Origin: Streptomyces sp. PTY087I2
Lineage (GTDB): Bacteria > Actinomycetota > Actinomycetes > Streptomycetales > Streptomycetaceae
Direction of reading: 5' to 3'
Length of the DNA stretch: 64,000 bases
Assembly (NCBI RefSeq): GCF_001687325.1
Contig: NZ_LZRD01000008.1
Span: 186,001-250,000 of the forward strand
Shown: piece after piece, positions 17,661 through 26,454 of the stretch
Position numbering within the stretch: the first letter of the stretch is position 1
Layout of the letters: every line of letters begins with the position of its first letter
Notes under the pieces: model-generated
What the model was told of the DNA's origin: nothing
Seen by the model: only the letters and a program-made list of their open reading frames with translations
Database searches by the model: none
Program-made: the position numbers and the translations under genes

Positions 17661-18572
17661 ATGAACGAGAACACCACAGGTGAGCAGTACCGGCTGACCG
17701 CCGGCGACTACGCGGCGACCGTCACCGAGACGGGCGCGGGGCTGCGCGAGCTGAGCCACCGGGGCGAACCGCTCCTGCTCTCGTACGGCCCCGACGAACC
17801 GGCCCCGGCGGCCTTCGGCCAACTGCTGATCCCCTGGCCCAACCGGGTCGACCGCGGCCGCTACACCTTCGACGGCACGGAGTACCGGCTCGACATCTCC
17901 GAACCCGAGCTGGACTGCGCGATCCACGGACTCGTCCGGTGGACGACCTGGCGCCCGGTCCGGCAGGAACCGCACGCCGTCACCCTCGCCTACGGCCTGC
18001 ACGGGTCGACGGGATACCCGTTCCGCCTCGACATCGAGGTCACGTACACGCTGGACGCCGGTACGGGCCTCACCGTCCGGCTCGTGACCCGCAACGCCGG
18101 CACCCGCCCCGCCCCGTACGCCCACGGCACCCACCCCTACCTGACGGTCGGCGAACCGCTCGACGACTGCGTGCTGACCCTGCCCGGCCACCGCTACCAG
18201 CCGGTCGACGCGCGAATGCTCCCCTCCGGCCCGACGGTCGACGTCTCGGGCACGGCGTACGACTTCACCACCCCGCGCCGCATCGGGACGCAGGCCATCG
18301 ACGTCGCCTTCACCGGTCTCGACCGCGACGCCGACGGGCGCGCCTGGGTCCGCCTGGAAGGGTCGCGGCGCGCCACCCGGTTCTGGCTGGACGAGGCCCA
18401 GCCGTGGCTGGAGGTCTACACGGCGGACCAGGTGCCGCCCGCCTCGCACCGCCGGGGCATCGGCGTCGAACCGATGACGGGACCGCCGAATGCTCTGGGC
18501 AGCGGTACCGACCTGATCCGGCTGGCACCGGGCGAGTCGTACGCGGGCGGCTGGGGCGTCTGCCACGGCTGA
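17661..18572 (+). CDS. Aldose 1-epimerase family protein
   Basis: This 303-residue galactose mutarotase-like enzyme interconverts alpha and beta anomers of aldoses in the cytoplasm. Family signs are LLIPWPNRVDRGRYTF near 55, HGLVRWTTW (first His) near 93, YAHGTHPYL (second His) near 155, and a C-terminal Glu region with VYTADQVPPASHRRGI. ATG 17661 follows AAGGGGACA. It lies just upstream of a sugar porter and glucose-6-phosphate dehydrogenase on the same strand, which points to use in glucose feeding. Confidence 0.9.
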   Translation: MNENTTGEQYRLTAGDYAATVTETGAGLRELSHRGEPLLLSYGPDEPAPAAFGQLLIPWPNRVDRGRYTFDGTEYRLDISEPELDCAIHGLVRWTTWRPVRQEPHAVTLAYGLHGSTGYPFRLDIEVTYTLDAGTGLTVRLVTRNAGTRPAPYAHGTHPYLTVGEPLDDCVLTLPGHRYQPVDARMLPSGPTVDVSGTAYDFTTPRRIGTQAIDVAFTGLDRDADGRAWVRLEGSRRATRFWLDEAQPWLEVYTADQVPPASHRRGIGVEPMTGPPNALGSGTDLIRLAPGESYAGGWGVCHG

Positions 18573-18720
18573 CCCGGCCGCTGAGTGCCGACCCGTCGTG
18601 GCCGTCGGGCGTCCCACTCCTTTTGCCCTCAAGCCACCCGATTGCTTCGCACCGTCGCCCTTTCCTCCCGAAAGGTGGTGATGTAGCCAGGACGAGCCCG
18701 CTCACGACGGAGGGAGCGAC

Positions 18721-20199
18721 ATGGTCCAGGGCTTTTCCAAGGAACCGGGCACCCACGGGCCGCTCACCGAGATCCCGGCGGAGGGTCAGCGGAAGATCAC
18801 CCGCTGGGCGGCCGCGATCGCTCTGGGCGGCTTCCTGTTCGGCTTCGACACCGGGGTCGTGTCCGGCGCCCTGCTGTACATCAAGCAGGACTTCGACCTG
18901 AACTCCTTCGAGCAGGGCAGCGTGGTCAGCGTGCTGCTCATCGGCGCGGTGATCGGCGCCACCTCGGCCGGCCGGCTCTCCGACGGCCTCGGCCGGCGGA
19001 AGGCCCTCGGCCTGATCGGCGTGGTGTTCATCATCGGTACGGCGATCGCGAGCACCGCGAACGGATACCCCGTCCTCATGCTGGGCCGTATCGTCCTCGG
19101 CCTCGCGGTCGGAGCGGCGTCGGCGACGGTTCCGGTCTACCTCTCCGAGATCTCACCGACGAAGATCCGCGGCCGGCTGCTCACCATGAACCAGCTGATG
19201 ATCACCCTCGGCATCCTCATCGCGTACCTGGTCAACCTCGCCTTCTCCAGCAACGAGATGTGGCGGGCCATGTTCGCCGTCGGCGCGGTCCCGGCCGCCC
19301 TCATGGTGGCGGCGACCCTGTGGTTCCTGCCCGAGTCGCCGCAGTGGCTCATCGCCCACGGCCAGGCGGAGAGGGCGCGCAAGGGGATCGCCGCGATCGC
19401 CGACGAGGCCACGGCGGACACCCTGGTCGCCCGGGCCCAGCACCGGATCGCCGAGGATCGCGAGCAGCAGAAGCGGAACGCCGGGTCCTCCGGCCGGACG
19501 GCGAAGAGGCTGCTCACGCCCGACCTGCGTCCGGCCCTCGTCGTCGGGCTCACCCTCGCCGCCGTACAGCAGTTCGGCGGGATCAACACGATCATCTACT
19601 ACGCACCGACCATCATCCAGCAGACCGGTCTGAACGCGTCGAACTCCATCTTCTACTCCGTGTTCATCGGCCTGATCAACCTGGTCATGACGCTCGTCGC
19701 GATCCGCCTGGTCGACCGGGCCGGCCGCCGCGTCATGGTGCTCGTCTCCCTGGCCCTCATGGCGGTCTCGATCTTCATGCTGGGGCTGGCGTTCGTGGTC
19801 GGCATGAACTCGGTGCTCACCCTGCTGTTCATGGTCATCTACATCGCCGCCTACGCCGGCGGCCTCGGTCCGGTGTTCTGGACCCTGCTGGGCGAGATCT
19901 TCCCGCCGTCCGTCCGGGCGGAGGGATCGAGCGTGGCCACGGCGGTCAACTGGATCTCCAACTTCGTCGTCAGCCTCGCCTTCCTGCCCGTGGCCTCCGC
20001 CCTCGGCCAGGGCGAGACCTTCTGGATCTTCGCCGCGATCTGCGTGGCCGCGTTCTTCTTCGTCGGCCGCTACCTGCCCGAGACCAAGGGCCGCGACCCC
20101 GAGCAGATCGAGGCGGCGCTGAACGCCCGCTTCGGGCGCGACCAGGGCACGCCGGACATCCCCTCGAAGGCGGCCGATCACCGGAAAGGACGGTCGTGA
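18721..20199 (+). CDS. Sugar porter of the MFS, probably glucose/H+ symporter
   Basis: This 492-residue protein has 12 hydrophobic segments and sugar-porter signatures: FGFDTGVVSGALLYI near 40, GRLSDGLGRRKAL, GRIVLGLAVGAAS then VPVYLSEISPTKIRG, QQFGGINTIIYYAP, and PETKGRDPEQIE at the end. QQFGGIN fits hexose transporters such as Streptomyces GlcP. A strong GGAGGGAG site precedes ATG 18721. The stop overlaps the ATG of the dehydrogenase gene (TGATG at 20197), so the two are coupled. Glucose as substrate is inferred from the neighbour and family. Confidence 0.92.
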   Translation: MVQGFSKEPGTHGPLTEIPAEGQRKITRWAAAIALGGFLFGFDTGVVSGALLYIKQDFDLNSFEQGSVVSVLLIGAVIGATSAGRLSDGLGRRKALGLIGVVFIIGTAIASTANGYPVLMLGRIVLGLAVGAASATVPVYLSEISPTKIRGRLLTMNQLMITLGILIAYLVNLAFSSNEMWRAMFAVGAVPAALMVAATLWFLPESPQWLIAHGQAERARKGIAAIADEATADTLVARAQHRIAEDREQQKRNAGSSGRTAKRLLTPDLRPALVVGLTLAAVQQFGGINTIIYYAPTIIQQTGLNASNSIFYSVFIGLINLVMTLVAIRLVDRAGRRVMVLVSLALMAVSIFMLGLAFVVGMNSVLTLLFMVIYIAAYAGGLGPVFWTLLGEIFPPSVRAEGSSVATAVNWISNFVVSLAFLPVASALGQGETFWIFAAICVAAFFFVGRYLPETKGRDPEQIEAALNARFGRDQGTPDIPSKAADHRKGRS

Positions 20200-21641
20200 T
20201 GACCGAAACCCTGCTCAGCCCGCCCGAGATGGAACGGTCCGACGTCCTGGTGCTCTTCGGCGTCTCCGGCGACCTCGCCAAGAAGATGCTGCTGCCCGCG
20301 CTGTACCGGCTCACCGAGTCCGGCAAGCTCACCGTGCCCGTCATCGGGGTGGCGGCCACCGACTGGGACGACGACGCTCTGCGTCGGCACGCGCGGGAGG
20401 CGGTCACCGCCGAGGGCGCGGACATCGACGAGGAGGTCTTCGCCCGGTTCGCGGCGAACCTGTCCATCGTCACCGGCGACTTCGCCGACGCCGCCACCTT
20501 CACGCGGTTGCGCGAGGCCGTGACCGGGCGCGGCTTCGTGACGTACTACCTGGCGATCCCGCCGTCGCTGTTCACCGAGGTCGCCGGGTCGCTGGCCGCC
20601 GAGGGCCTCAACCGGAACGCCCGGCTGGTGGTGGAGAAGCCGTTCGGCCACGACCTTGACTCCGCGCGGAAGCTCCAGGACGAACTCTCCGCCCACTTCG
20701 ACAACGCCCATCTGCTGCGCGTCGACCACTTCCTCGGCAACCGCGCGGTGGAGAGCCTGATGGTCTCCCGGTTCGCCAATACGCTGCTCGCGCCGATCTG
20801 GCACCGCGCCTACGTGGACAACGTGCAGATCACCCTCGCCGAGGACTTCGACGTCGCCGACCGCGGCTCCTTCTACGACGCGGTGGGCTGTCTGCGCGAC
20901 GTGGTCCAGAACCACATGCTCCAGGTCCTCGCCCTCCTCGTGATGGAACCGCCGAGTGCCACCAACGCCCAGGCGCAGGGGCTGGAGAAGTGGCGGGCCC
21001 TGCACGCGACCCGCACCATGGACCCCGCCGTGACCGTGCGCGGCCAGTACGACGGCTACCGGGACGTCGAGGGCGTCAAGCCGGGCTCCACCACGGAGAC
21101 CTACTTCGCGACCCGGATGTTCGTCGACAACTGGCGCTGGGCCGATGTCCCCTTCTACCTCCGCAGTGGCAAGGCGCTGGCCGTCTCCGCCACCGAGGTC
21201 GTGGTCGAACTGCGCAAGCCTCCGCTGGAACTCTTCGGCGGCGACGACATCCAGACGCCCCCGAACGTCATCCGCTTCCGCATCGACGGCGACACCGGCA
21301 TCAGGGCGGACCTGATGCTGAACAAGCCCGAAAGCACCGACGGGCCGCTGACCGTGCCCATCGGCGTCGACTTCGCACAGGTGCTGGGGCGGCAGGAACT
21401 CCCGTACGAGAACATCCTGCACGGGGCCGTCGTCGGCGACCCCGAGTGCTTCGCGTTCTTCCCCACCGTCCTGGAGTGCTGGCGCATCGTGGGCCCCGTC
21501 CTCGACCCGGTCGAGCCGCCGCTGCCGTACGCGCCCGGAAGCTGGGGCCCGGAAGCGGGTGACCGTCTTCCCGGGCTGCGGAACTGGCACCAGCTGGGCC
21601 CTCGCCTGTTCGACGACGCCCGCCCGGCCGGGGAGCGCTGA
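20199..21641 (+). CDS. zwf: Glucose-6-phosphate 1-dehydrogenase
   Basis: This 480-residue enzyme oxidises glucose 6-phosphate with NAD(P)+ to 6-phosphogluconolactone. The dinucleotide-binding start is GVSGDLAKKMLLPALY. The active-site signature RVDHFLGNRAVESLM and the upstream VVEKPFGHDL are intact. The start overlaps the sugar porter stop. This is likely an extra zwf, because the housekeeping copy normally sits with tal and tkt, which are absent here. Placing uptake, mutarotation and oxidation together would feed the pentose phosphate path and NADPH supply. Confidence 0.93.
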   Translation: MTETLLSPPEMERSDVLVLFGVSGDLAKKMLLPALYRLTESGKLTVPVIGVAATDWDDDALRRHAREAVTAEGADIDEEVFARFAANLSIVTGDFADAATFTRLREAVTGRGFVTYYLAIPPSLFTEVAGSLAAEGLNRNARLVVEKPFGHDLDSARKLQDELSAHFDNAHLLRVDHFLGNRAVESLMVSRFANTLLAPIWHRAYVDNVQITLAEDFDVADRGSFYDAVGCLRDVVQNHMLQVLALLVMEPPSATNAQAQGLEKWRALHATRTMDPAVTVRGQYDGYRDVEGVKPGSTTETYFATRMFVDNWRWADVPFYLRSGKALAVSATEVVVELRKPPLELFGGDDIQTPPNVIRFRIDGDTGIRADLMLNKPESTDGPLTVPIGVDFAQVLGRQELPYENILHGAVVGDPECFAFFPTVLECWRIVGPVLDPVEPPLPYAPGSWGPEAGDRLPGLRNWHQLGPRLFDDARPAGER

Positions 21642-21711
21642 CCCGGCGGCGGACCGGCCGGCTGAGCGCCCCGCCGCGAACCGTCCCTGCCCGGGGCGTG
21701 GAGGGAGGACG

Positions 21712-22779
21712 ATGTACGAGGCGTGTTCGCGCGTCAAGGACAACCTGTGGCCGGTGCTCCAGCAGTCCGCGGCGGCCGCGCTCTCCTGGTGGATCGCCGG
21801 GAGCGTCTTCGACCACCACGTCCCGCTCTTCGCCCCGATCGCGACCCTCGTCGCCCTCAACACCCCGGTCGGCGGGCGGGGCACCAACGCGGTACGGGTC
21901 ATGTCCGGGGTCATCGCGGGCGTGGTCGTCGGGCAGGTGGCCTTCCGCTTCCTCGGCCACGGCGACGCGGCGGTCGGCGTGGCCGTGCTGGGTGCGCTCC
22001 TCGTCGCGCTCCTCCTGGACGGCGAACGCATCACGATGGCGCAGGCCGCCGTCGGCGCGGTGATCTCCGTCGCGGCCGGGCAGCAGGCCGGTATCGACCG
22101 CGTACTGGACGCCCTGCTCGGAGCGGGGGTCGCGCTCGTGTTCAGCCAAGTGCTCTTCCCTCCGCACCCGTTCACCCTGTTGAGGCGGGCCGAGGCCGCC
22201 ACCCTGAAGGGACTGGGCCGTGCGCTGGAGCTGGCGGCCCGGACGCTGGACGCTGCGGCCGATGAGCGGGAGGACCAGCCGTGGAAGGAACTGCGCCCGG
22301 TCTACACCCTGCTGAACGACCTCGGCCGGACCCGTGACGACGCGATCGCCGTCGCCCGCCGGACCCCGCGCTGGCGCGGCCGACGCGAGCCCATCCGGCA
22401 GGAGATCGCCGCCACGCGCTACCTGGACCTGCTCGGCAACAGCTGCCTCACCCTCATCCGGGGCGCCACGGTCCTCGACCCCGGCCCCAGGAAGGCGCTC
22501 GCCACCACGGTACGGGGCCTGTCCGGGGTCCTGGACACGCTGGCGGAGGCGCGCGGAAGCCATCCTGTGTTCCAGCACGCCGCCCGGCGCACCCTGGACA
22601 TCGTCCGGGACGCCCCCGAACGCGGCTCGGCCGTGCCGGTCGCGGCGAGGGAGAGCGTACGGCTGGTCGCGGCGGACATCCTGGTCTTCGCGGGCGCCGA
22701 CCCGGACGAGGCCGAACGAGCGGTGCGCGACGGGTCCACCGACATCGCCGTCGTACGCCGGTCGCGTCCCGGGGAGTAG
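21712..22779 (+). CDS. FUSC-type membrane protein
   Basis: A 355-residue protein. The first 150 residues hold about four or five membrane segments (QSAAAALSWWIAGSVF onward to VLFPPHPF). The rest is a soluble helical region. This half-size FUSC/aromatic acid exporter-like layout is common in actinobacteria. A strong GGAGGGAGGACG site precedes ATG 21712, 70 bases after zwf on the same strand, so it may be the last gene of that operon. The transported compound is unknown. Confidence 0.8.
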   Translation: MYEACSRVKDNLWPVLQQSAAAALSWWIAGSVFDHHVPLFAPIATLVALNTPVGGRGTNAVRVMSGVIAGVVVGQVAFRFLGHGDAAVGVAVLGALLVALLLDGERITMAQAAVGAVISVAAGQQAGIDRVLDALLGAGVALVFSQVLFPPHPFTLLRRAEAATLKGLGRALELAARTLDAAADEREDQPWKELRPVYTLLNDLGRTRDDAIAVARRTPRWRGRREPIRQEIAATRYLDLLGNSCLTLIRGATVLDPGPRKALATTVRGLSGVLDTLAEARGSHPVFQHAARRTLDIVRDAPERGSAVPVAARESVRLVAADILVFAGADPDEAERAVRDGSTDIAVVRRSRPGE

Positions 22780-23106
22780 CCGGAATTTCCTTGGCGCGCC
22801 GCGGTCGATCATGCCGGCGGCTCCGGTGGATTGCACCTCGCCTGGACTGCGCCTCTCCCCGATTTCGAACCCGGCAGCCCCCTGGACTCAATCGCCCCAG
22901 ATTCACCATAGTTGAATTCATGCAGGGCGAGCCGGAATCGCACACAGGTTCACCCCATGAGTGACTTGATCCGATCGACCGGATTTCCCCTTCCCCCACT
23001 CGGAGTTCAGGCGGAACATCTCTCCGTGGACTGAGGACCACTCCTGGAGTGCACGTCCCCAGGAATGCATTCGCACGCCGCGACAGAAGACGAGAAGGAG
23101 ACAATA
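22780..23106. other. AT-richer region upstream of orphan gene
   Basis: These 327 bases are clearly less GC-rich than flanking DNA. They contain a near-perfect dyad around ATCCGATCGACCGGAT (22969-22984). They probably carry the promoter of the gene at 23107. No convincing gene or promoter pair was found. Confidence 0.4.
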
Positions 23107-23697
23107 ATGACCACGGGAGAGACCGCTCTTCAGCCGGGGGAATTCGAGCACTACCTGGACGAGATCTTCGCCACCAGCAAACGGCGAATAGCGTACCTCG
23201 GAAAACATGGGACCATATCAGGCGCCCCCCAGATTGTGGCGCTTCCCCCGCACATCAAGGCCGTACAATTCAATTCGGGTAACGTCCCTATGCCGATCCA
23301 GGACTGCTTCAACAGCGATTACGCATACCCGAACGAACAGCAGGCCAGCACCAACAACACCAACGTAGACCAAGCACTTGACCGCTACAATACCCATGCG
23401 ATCACTGACGATGACTTCGACGCATTTATCGACAGTCAAGATGATCAGAACAAGGCGGCTTTCAACGCCTCCCAGGACAGAACAAACCAGACCCTGAAGA
23501 ACCTCGGGCACGAGCACCCCGAGTGGCAGGAACAGATTGTCAATCTGTTCCAGGAGTCCAGCAATTTCCTCCTGGGCAGCCTGGTTTGGGGCGGCGTGTA
23601 CAGCGCCATGGAGTCCATGAGGACCATCAAGAGAGTTGTGCCCGTCATCCCCGAAGCGTCCGGCAACATCGCCGCGTACTTCAAGAACCAGCTCTGA
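23107..23697 (+). CDS. Orphan protein of low-GC, foreign-looking DNA
   Basis: I do not recognise this 196-residue protein. ATG 23107 has a GAGAAGGAG ribosome-binding site. It is acidic and rich in Asn, Gln and Asp (ASTNNTNVDQALDRYN, DDDFDAFIDSQDDQNKA). A mildly hydrophobic stretch near 150-165 (SSNFLLGSLVWGGVYSAM) is too short and polar to be a sure membrane helix. No signal peptide, Cys pair or known motif is seen. Codon use departs from the Streptomyces norm, with many A/T third bases, so recent transfer is likely. A ruined transposase follows 100 bases downstream. Confidence 0.75.
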   Translation: MTTGETALQPGEFEHYLDEIFATSKRRIAYLGKHGTISGAPQIVALPPHIKAVQFNSGNVPMPIQDCFNSDYAYPNEQQASTNNTNVDQALDRYNTHAITDDDFDAFIDSQDDQNKAAFNASQDRTNQTLKNLGHEHPEWQEQIVNLFQESSNFLLGSLVWGGVYSAMESMRTIKRVVPVIPEASGNIAAYFKNQL

Positions 23698-23799
23698 GCT
23701 TGTTCTTGTTTCGCCGGACCTGAGGGTGGCTCTCGCCTGATCCTGTGCTTAGACGGCCCGGTGAAATCACCGGTGGATCTGACGCCGGCATCTGAGCAT

Positions 23800-24105
23800 C
23801 GCCGTGGGCATGGCGCGTTGTACGGCGCTCTCAACCGCGGCGGGATGGACGTCGGCCGTCTGCGGACTGTGCCGGCTGGGTTGCCCGGTGCCGCGTTTCG
23901 AGGGCGGGCGCCTGGTGCTGGCGGTCGACGTGGCACCGTGGCTGCGCTCGGACGCGCCGCGCCCGGCAGATTCGCCAAACCCGAGACCTGGGCCGAAGCG
24001 GCGACATCACCGACACCGCCAACTACGGCAAGGCCGAAGCTCAGGCGTGGGACCGGGTCCACCCGAGGCCGACCCACCGCTCTGCCTGGCTGGAGCACGA
24101 CGGTG
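23800..24105 (+). pseudogene. Transposase remnant (Streptomyces NF041680-like family)
   Basis: Pieces of one transposase are spread over three frames. HGALYGALNRGGMDVGRL is at 23812, RFEGGRLVLAVDVAPWLRSD about 23893-23952 in the next frame, then a jump to FAKPETW near 23973. After that comes ITDTANYGKAEAQAWDRV (from about 24006), followed by THRSAWLEHDGE. In intact relatives, as I remember them, these blocks are in this order within one protein of about 400 residues. At least two frameshifts and a large internal deletion make it inactive. Homology stops near 24100. No terminal repeats were found. Confidence 0.75.
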
Positions 24106-24505
24106 AACCAGTGGGCCGACAGTCGGCCGTGAAGGGCTGCGACGGCTTCGATGACTTCATCGCCCGGGACCGCGAATTTCAGGACGATCAGGATGACCGG
24201 GGCGACCGCATGTTCGTCGGCGCAGCCCTGGTCCACGACGAAGACGCCGATTGGGTCCCGGCTCTTGAGATCAACGGCGGCATCGAGATACACACCGATG
24301 CGATGAAGCACGCCACTTACGGCACCCGTGGCGTCTCGCACTTCCGCAGCCCGGTCGATATCCCCACCGAACACTGAACTGGTCTCGTCATCGACGTCAC
24401 CGATACACACGACACCCGCGCCTACACCGGCTGCCCCAACCCCGCACGATCAGCGTTAGAGCGGCTGCAAGGCCATACGGGTAGATAGAGAGCAAGCTGA
24501 GGGAT
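24106..24505. other. Unassigned region after transposase remnant
   Basis: An open frame continues from the transposase remnant to a stop at 24375-24377 (FVGAALVHDEDADWVPALEI and on to PVDIPTEH), and similar-looking coding persists after the stop. I cannot match it to a family, and there is no ribosome-binding site. It is probably more decayed gene material from the same mobile DNA. Confidence 0.4.
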
Positions 24506-25444
24506 TCACTCCGCCTCGGTCCCGCCCGGCGTGGTCTGCCGTAACGCTCGTCCGGACCGAGCGCCAGGCAACTGCCTTCCGGGGATGCGAGCGGTGGCCC
24601 AGACGGTGACGGCGGTCGGCATGATCAGTACGGAATGGGCCGCGTCGAGTTCCACGCGCATCCGGCCCTCGATGGTCGCAGGGTCGCCGATCGTCTGCCG
24701 GTCGGCATCCGGCCCGCGGTGGGGGGCGGACGGGCGGGAGCACAGGGTGCGGTAGGTGTACGCGGTGAGCGGAAGCACCAAAGGGTTCTCGGCTCCGCCC
24801 ATCGGTGTTGTGGCGGAGGTTCCCGCCGGGGTGAGTCCCGCCTGCCGGAACAGGGAGTAGAGGCGTGCGCCCGCGCCCCGGTCCTTGCCCCCGGCGCGGA
24901 GCGCCTCGGTGATGCCCCGCAGCACCGCCCCGGTGAGGGGGGTTTCCGGCACGGCCCGCAGCGAGTGGTTGTCGAACTCCTGGAACGCGATCAGGCCCCC
25001 GGGGCGGACGAGGCCGGTGAGGCGGCGCAGGAAGGCGGCGGGGTCGTCCTGGTGGCCCAGGACGAGCCGTCCGATCAACGCGTCCACCGGTGCGTCGAGC
25101 ACGATGTCCGGCAGCGTCGCCCGGCGGAACTCCACGGAGCCCGCCCCGGCCGCGTCGGGGGTGCGGGCCCGGTCGCGCAGCCGGGCGCGCGCCAGGTCCA
25201 GTGCCTCGGATGCCGTGTCGACGCCGGTGACCGAGCCGTTGGGCCCGACGGCTTCGGCGGCGAGGAACGTGACGTCCCCGGCGCCGCAGCCCGCGTCCAG
25301 GACCCGCATCCCGGGGCCCAGCCCCGCCTGCCGGAGTGCCTGCGCGGTGACGGGCCCGTACAGGCGGGCCTGGAGGAGGAGCCGGTCCATCTCGGCGGGG
25401 GCGTGACCGAGAAGGTAGGCGGGGGCGGGTCTGTCCGGTTTCAT
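24506..25444 (-). CDS. SAM-dependent methyltransferase (class I)
   Basis: A 312-residue enzyme. Motif I is VLDAGCGAGDVTFLA (about 47-61), motif II includes SVTGVDTASEAL, and later GRLVLGHQDDPAAFLRRL and LVRPGGLIAFQEFDN fit motifs III-IV of class I methyltransferases. Its ATG overlaps the stop of the prenyltransferase gene (ATGA, 25441-25444), so it is the last gene of a coupled trio. It probably methylates an O, N or C on the prenylated aromatic product, but the acceptor is unknown. Confidence 0.9.
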   Translation of the reverse strand: MKPDRPAPAYLLGHAPAEMDRLLLQARLYGPVTAQALRQAGLGPGMRVLDAGCGAGDVTFLAAEAVGPNGSVTGVDTASEALDLARARLRDRARTPDAAGAGSVEFRRATLPDIVLDAPVDALIGRLVLGHQDDPAAFLRRLTGLVRPGGLIAFQEFDNHSLRAVPETPLTGAVLRGITEALRAGGKDRGAGARLYSLFRQAGLTPAGTSATTPMGGAENPLVLPLTAYTYRTLCSRPSAPHRGPDADRQTIGDPATIEGRMRVELDAAHSVLIMPTAVTVWATARIPGRQLPGARSGRALRQTTPGGTEAE

Positions 25445-26454
25445 GCGGTACCACCGCCCGGTGCTGCCAGAGCGGGGTCAGTGGTCTCGGACCGGCTGAA
25501 GAAGGTGTTCCAGCCGCGGATGAGGGAGATCAGATCGCCGCTGTGGCTCCGTTCCGCTTTGACGTAGGTCGCGCCGTGCGGCCCGAAGGACCAGGCGACG
25601 GCGTTCATGTCCTCGGGGTCGTAGGAAGGCGCGGTGGCGAAGAAGGTCCGCAACTTGCCGCCGAGGGAGGGGAACTGACTCTCGGGCAGTTTCAGCGCGT
25701 AGAACGCGACCCTTTCCACCGCGCCGGTCGCGGCGGAAAGGGTGACCGAGAAGGTGTAGGCGCCGCGGGAGAGGAAGGCGGCCATCTCGCCGAACAGCCG
25801 CTCCCCCGGTGGTTCGGCGCCCGCCAGGGCCGTGAACCGCCGGCACTGCTCCGGGTCGACGGGCCCGCGGGCGCGGAAGTAGAGGTTCACGCTCCGGTGG
25901 CGGTAGTCCACCGCCACATGCCGTACGTGGTCGAGCCCCAGCCCATGGAAGAGGGGGGCGAGCCGCCTGAGCGCGGCGGGGACTCCGGGGACGCCGAGGA
26001 CATCGTCCAGGGGACGGGTGCCCGCCAGATACACCCAGGTCTTGGTCTGTCCCAGGGCCGCGTCGAAGTCGCAGGACTGCTCAGGAGCACCCCCGTACAG
26101 GCCGCTCCACTCCTGCACGAGATCGGCGAGCGGATCGTCCCCGGCGATGAACCCCGCCCGCCGGGCGATCGTCACGGTGTCCAGGGGGCGGCGTGCGTAG
26201 AAGCGGTAGTCGAGCCCCGCCCCGGGCCGGTCGGTGGTCCGCCACAGCACGGCGCCCTCGTGGAAGGCGGGGGCGTAGGCGTCCAGCACCGTATTCGTGA
26301 CGGCTTCGGAGTAGGGCGCGCCCAGGGCCGCGGCGGTGGCGCGCAGATCGGTCAGGAAGCGCGTCCGGGAGAAGTGGTGGGCGGCTGGGGTACGGGGGCG
26401 GTCGCCGCTCCCCTTCTGGACCGTCGTGGTGTTCTCGTTGTCGTCATGCGCCAT
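25441..26454 (-). CDS. Aromatic prenyltransferase, ABBA/PT-barrel family (CloQ/Fnq26-like)
   Basis: This 337-residue soluble enzyme should transfer a dimethylallyl or geranyl group to an aromatic ring. The family is recognised by LDYRFYARRPLDTVTIA, TWVYLAGTRPLDDVLG and VDYRHRSVNLYF, and by length (CloQ is about 324). There is no NDxxD motif, as expected for the CloQ branch, which works without Mg2+. ATG 26454 starts MAHDDNEN and overlaps the end of the VOC gene by 11 bases. The stop overlaps the methyltransferase start. The aromatic substrate cannot be told. Confidence 0.9.
   Translation of the reverse strand: MAHDDNENTTTVQKGSGDRPRTPAAHHFSRTRFLTDLRATAAALGAPYSEAVTNTVLDAYAPAFHEGAVLWRTTDRPGAGLDYRFYARRPLDTVTIARRAGFIAGDDPLADLVQEWSGLYGGAPEQSCDFDAALGQTKTWVYLAGTRPLDDVLGVPGVPAALRRLAPLFHGLGLDHVRHVAVDYRHRSVNLYFRARGPVDPEQCRRFTALAGAEPPGERLFGEMAAFLSRGAYTFSVTLSAATGAVERVAFYALKLPESQFPSLGGKLRTFFATAPSYDPEDMNAVAWSFGPHGATYVKAERSHSGDLISLIRGWNTFFSRSETTDPALAAPGGGTA

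Noticed and set aside
24180..24440. Uma2-like endonuclease fragment
   Set aside because: A loose resemblance around the HTDAMKHATYGTRGVSHF segment lacks the catalytic pattern and is broken by a stop.
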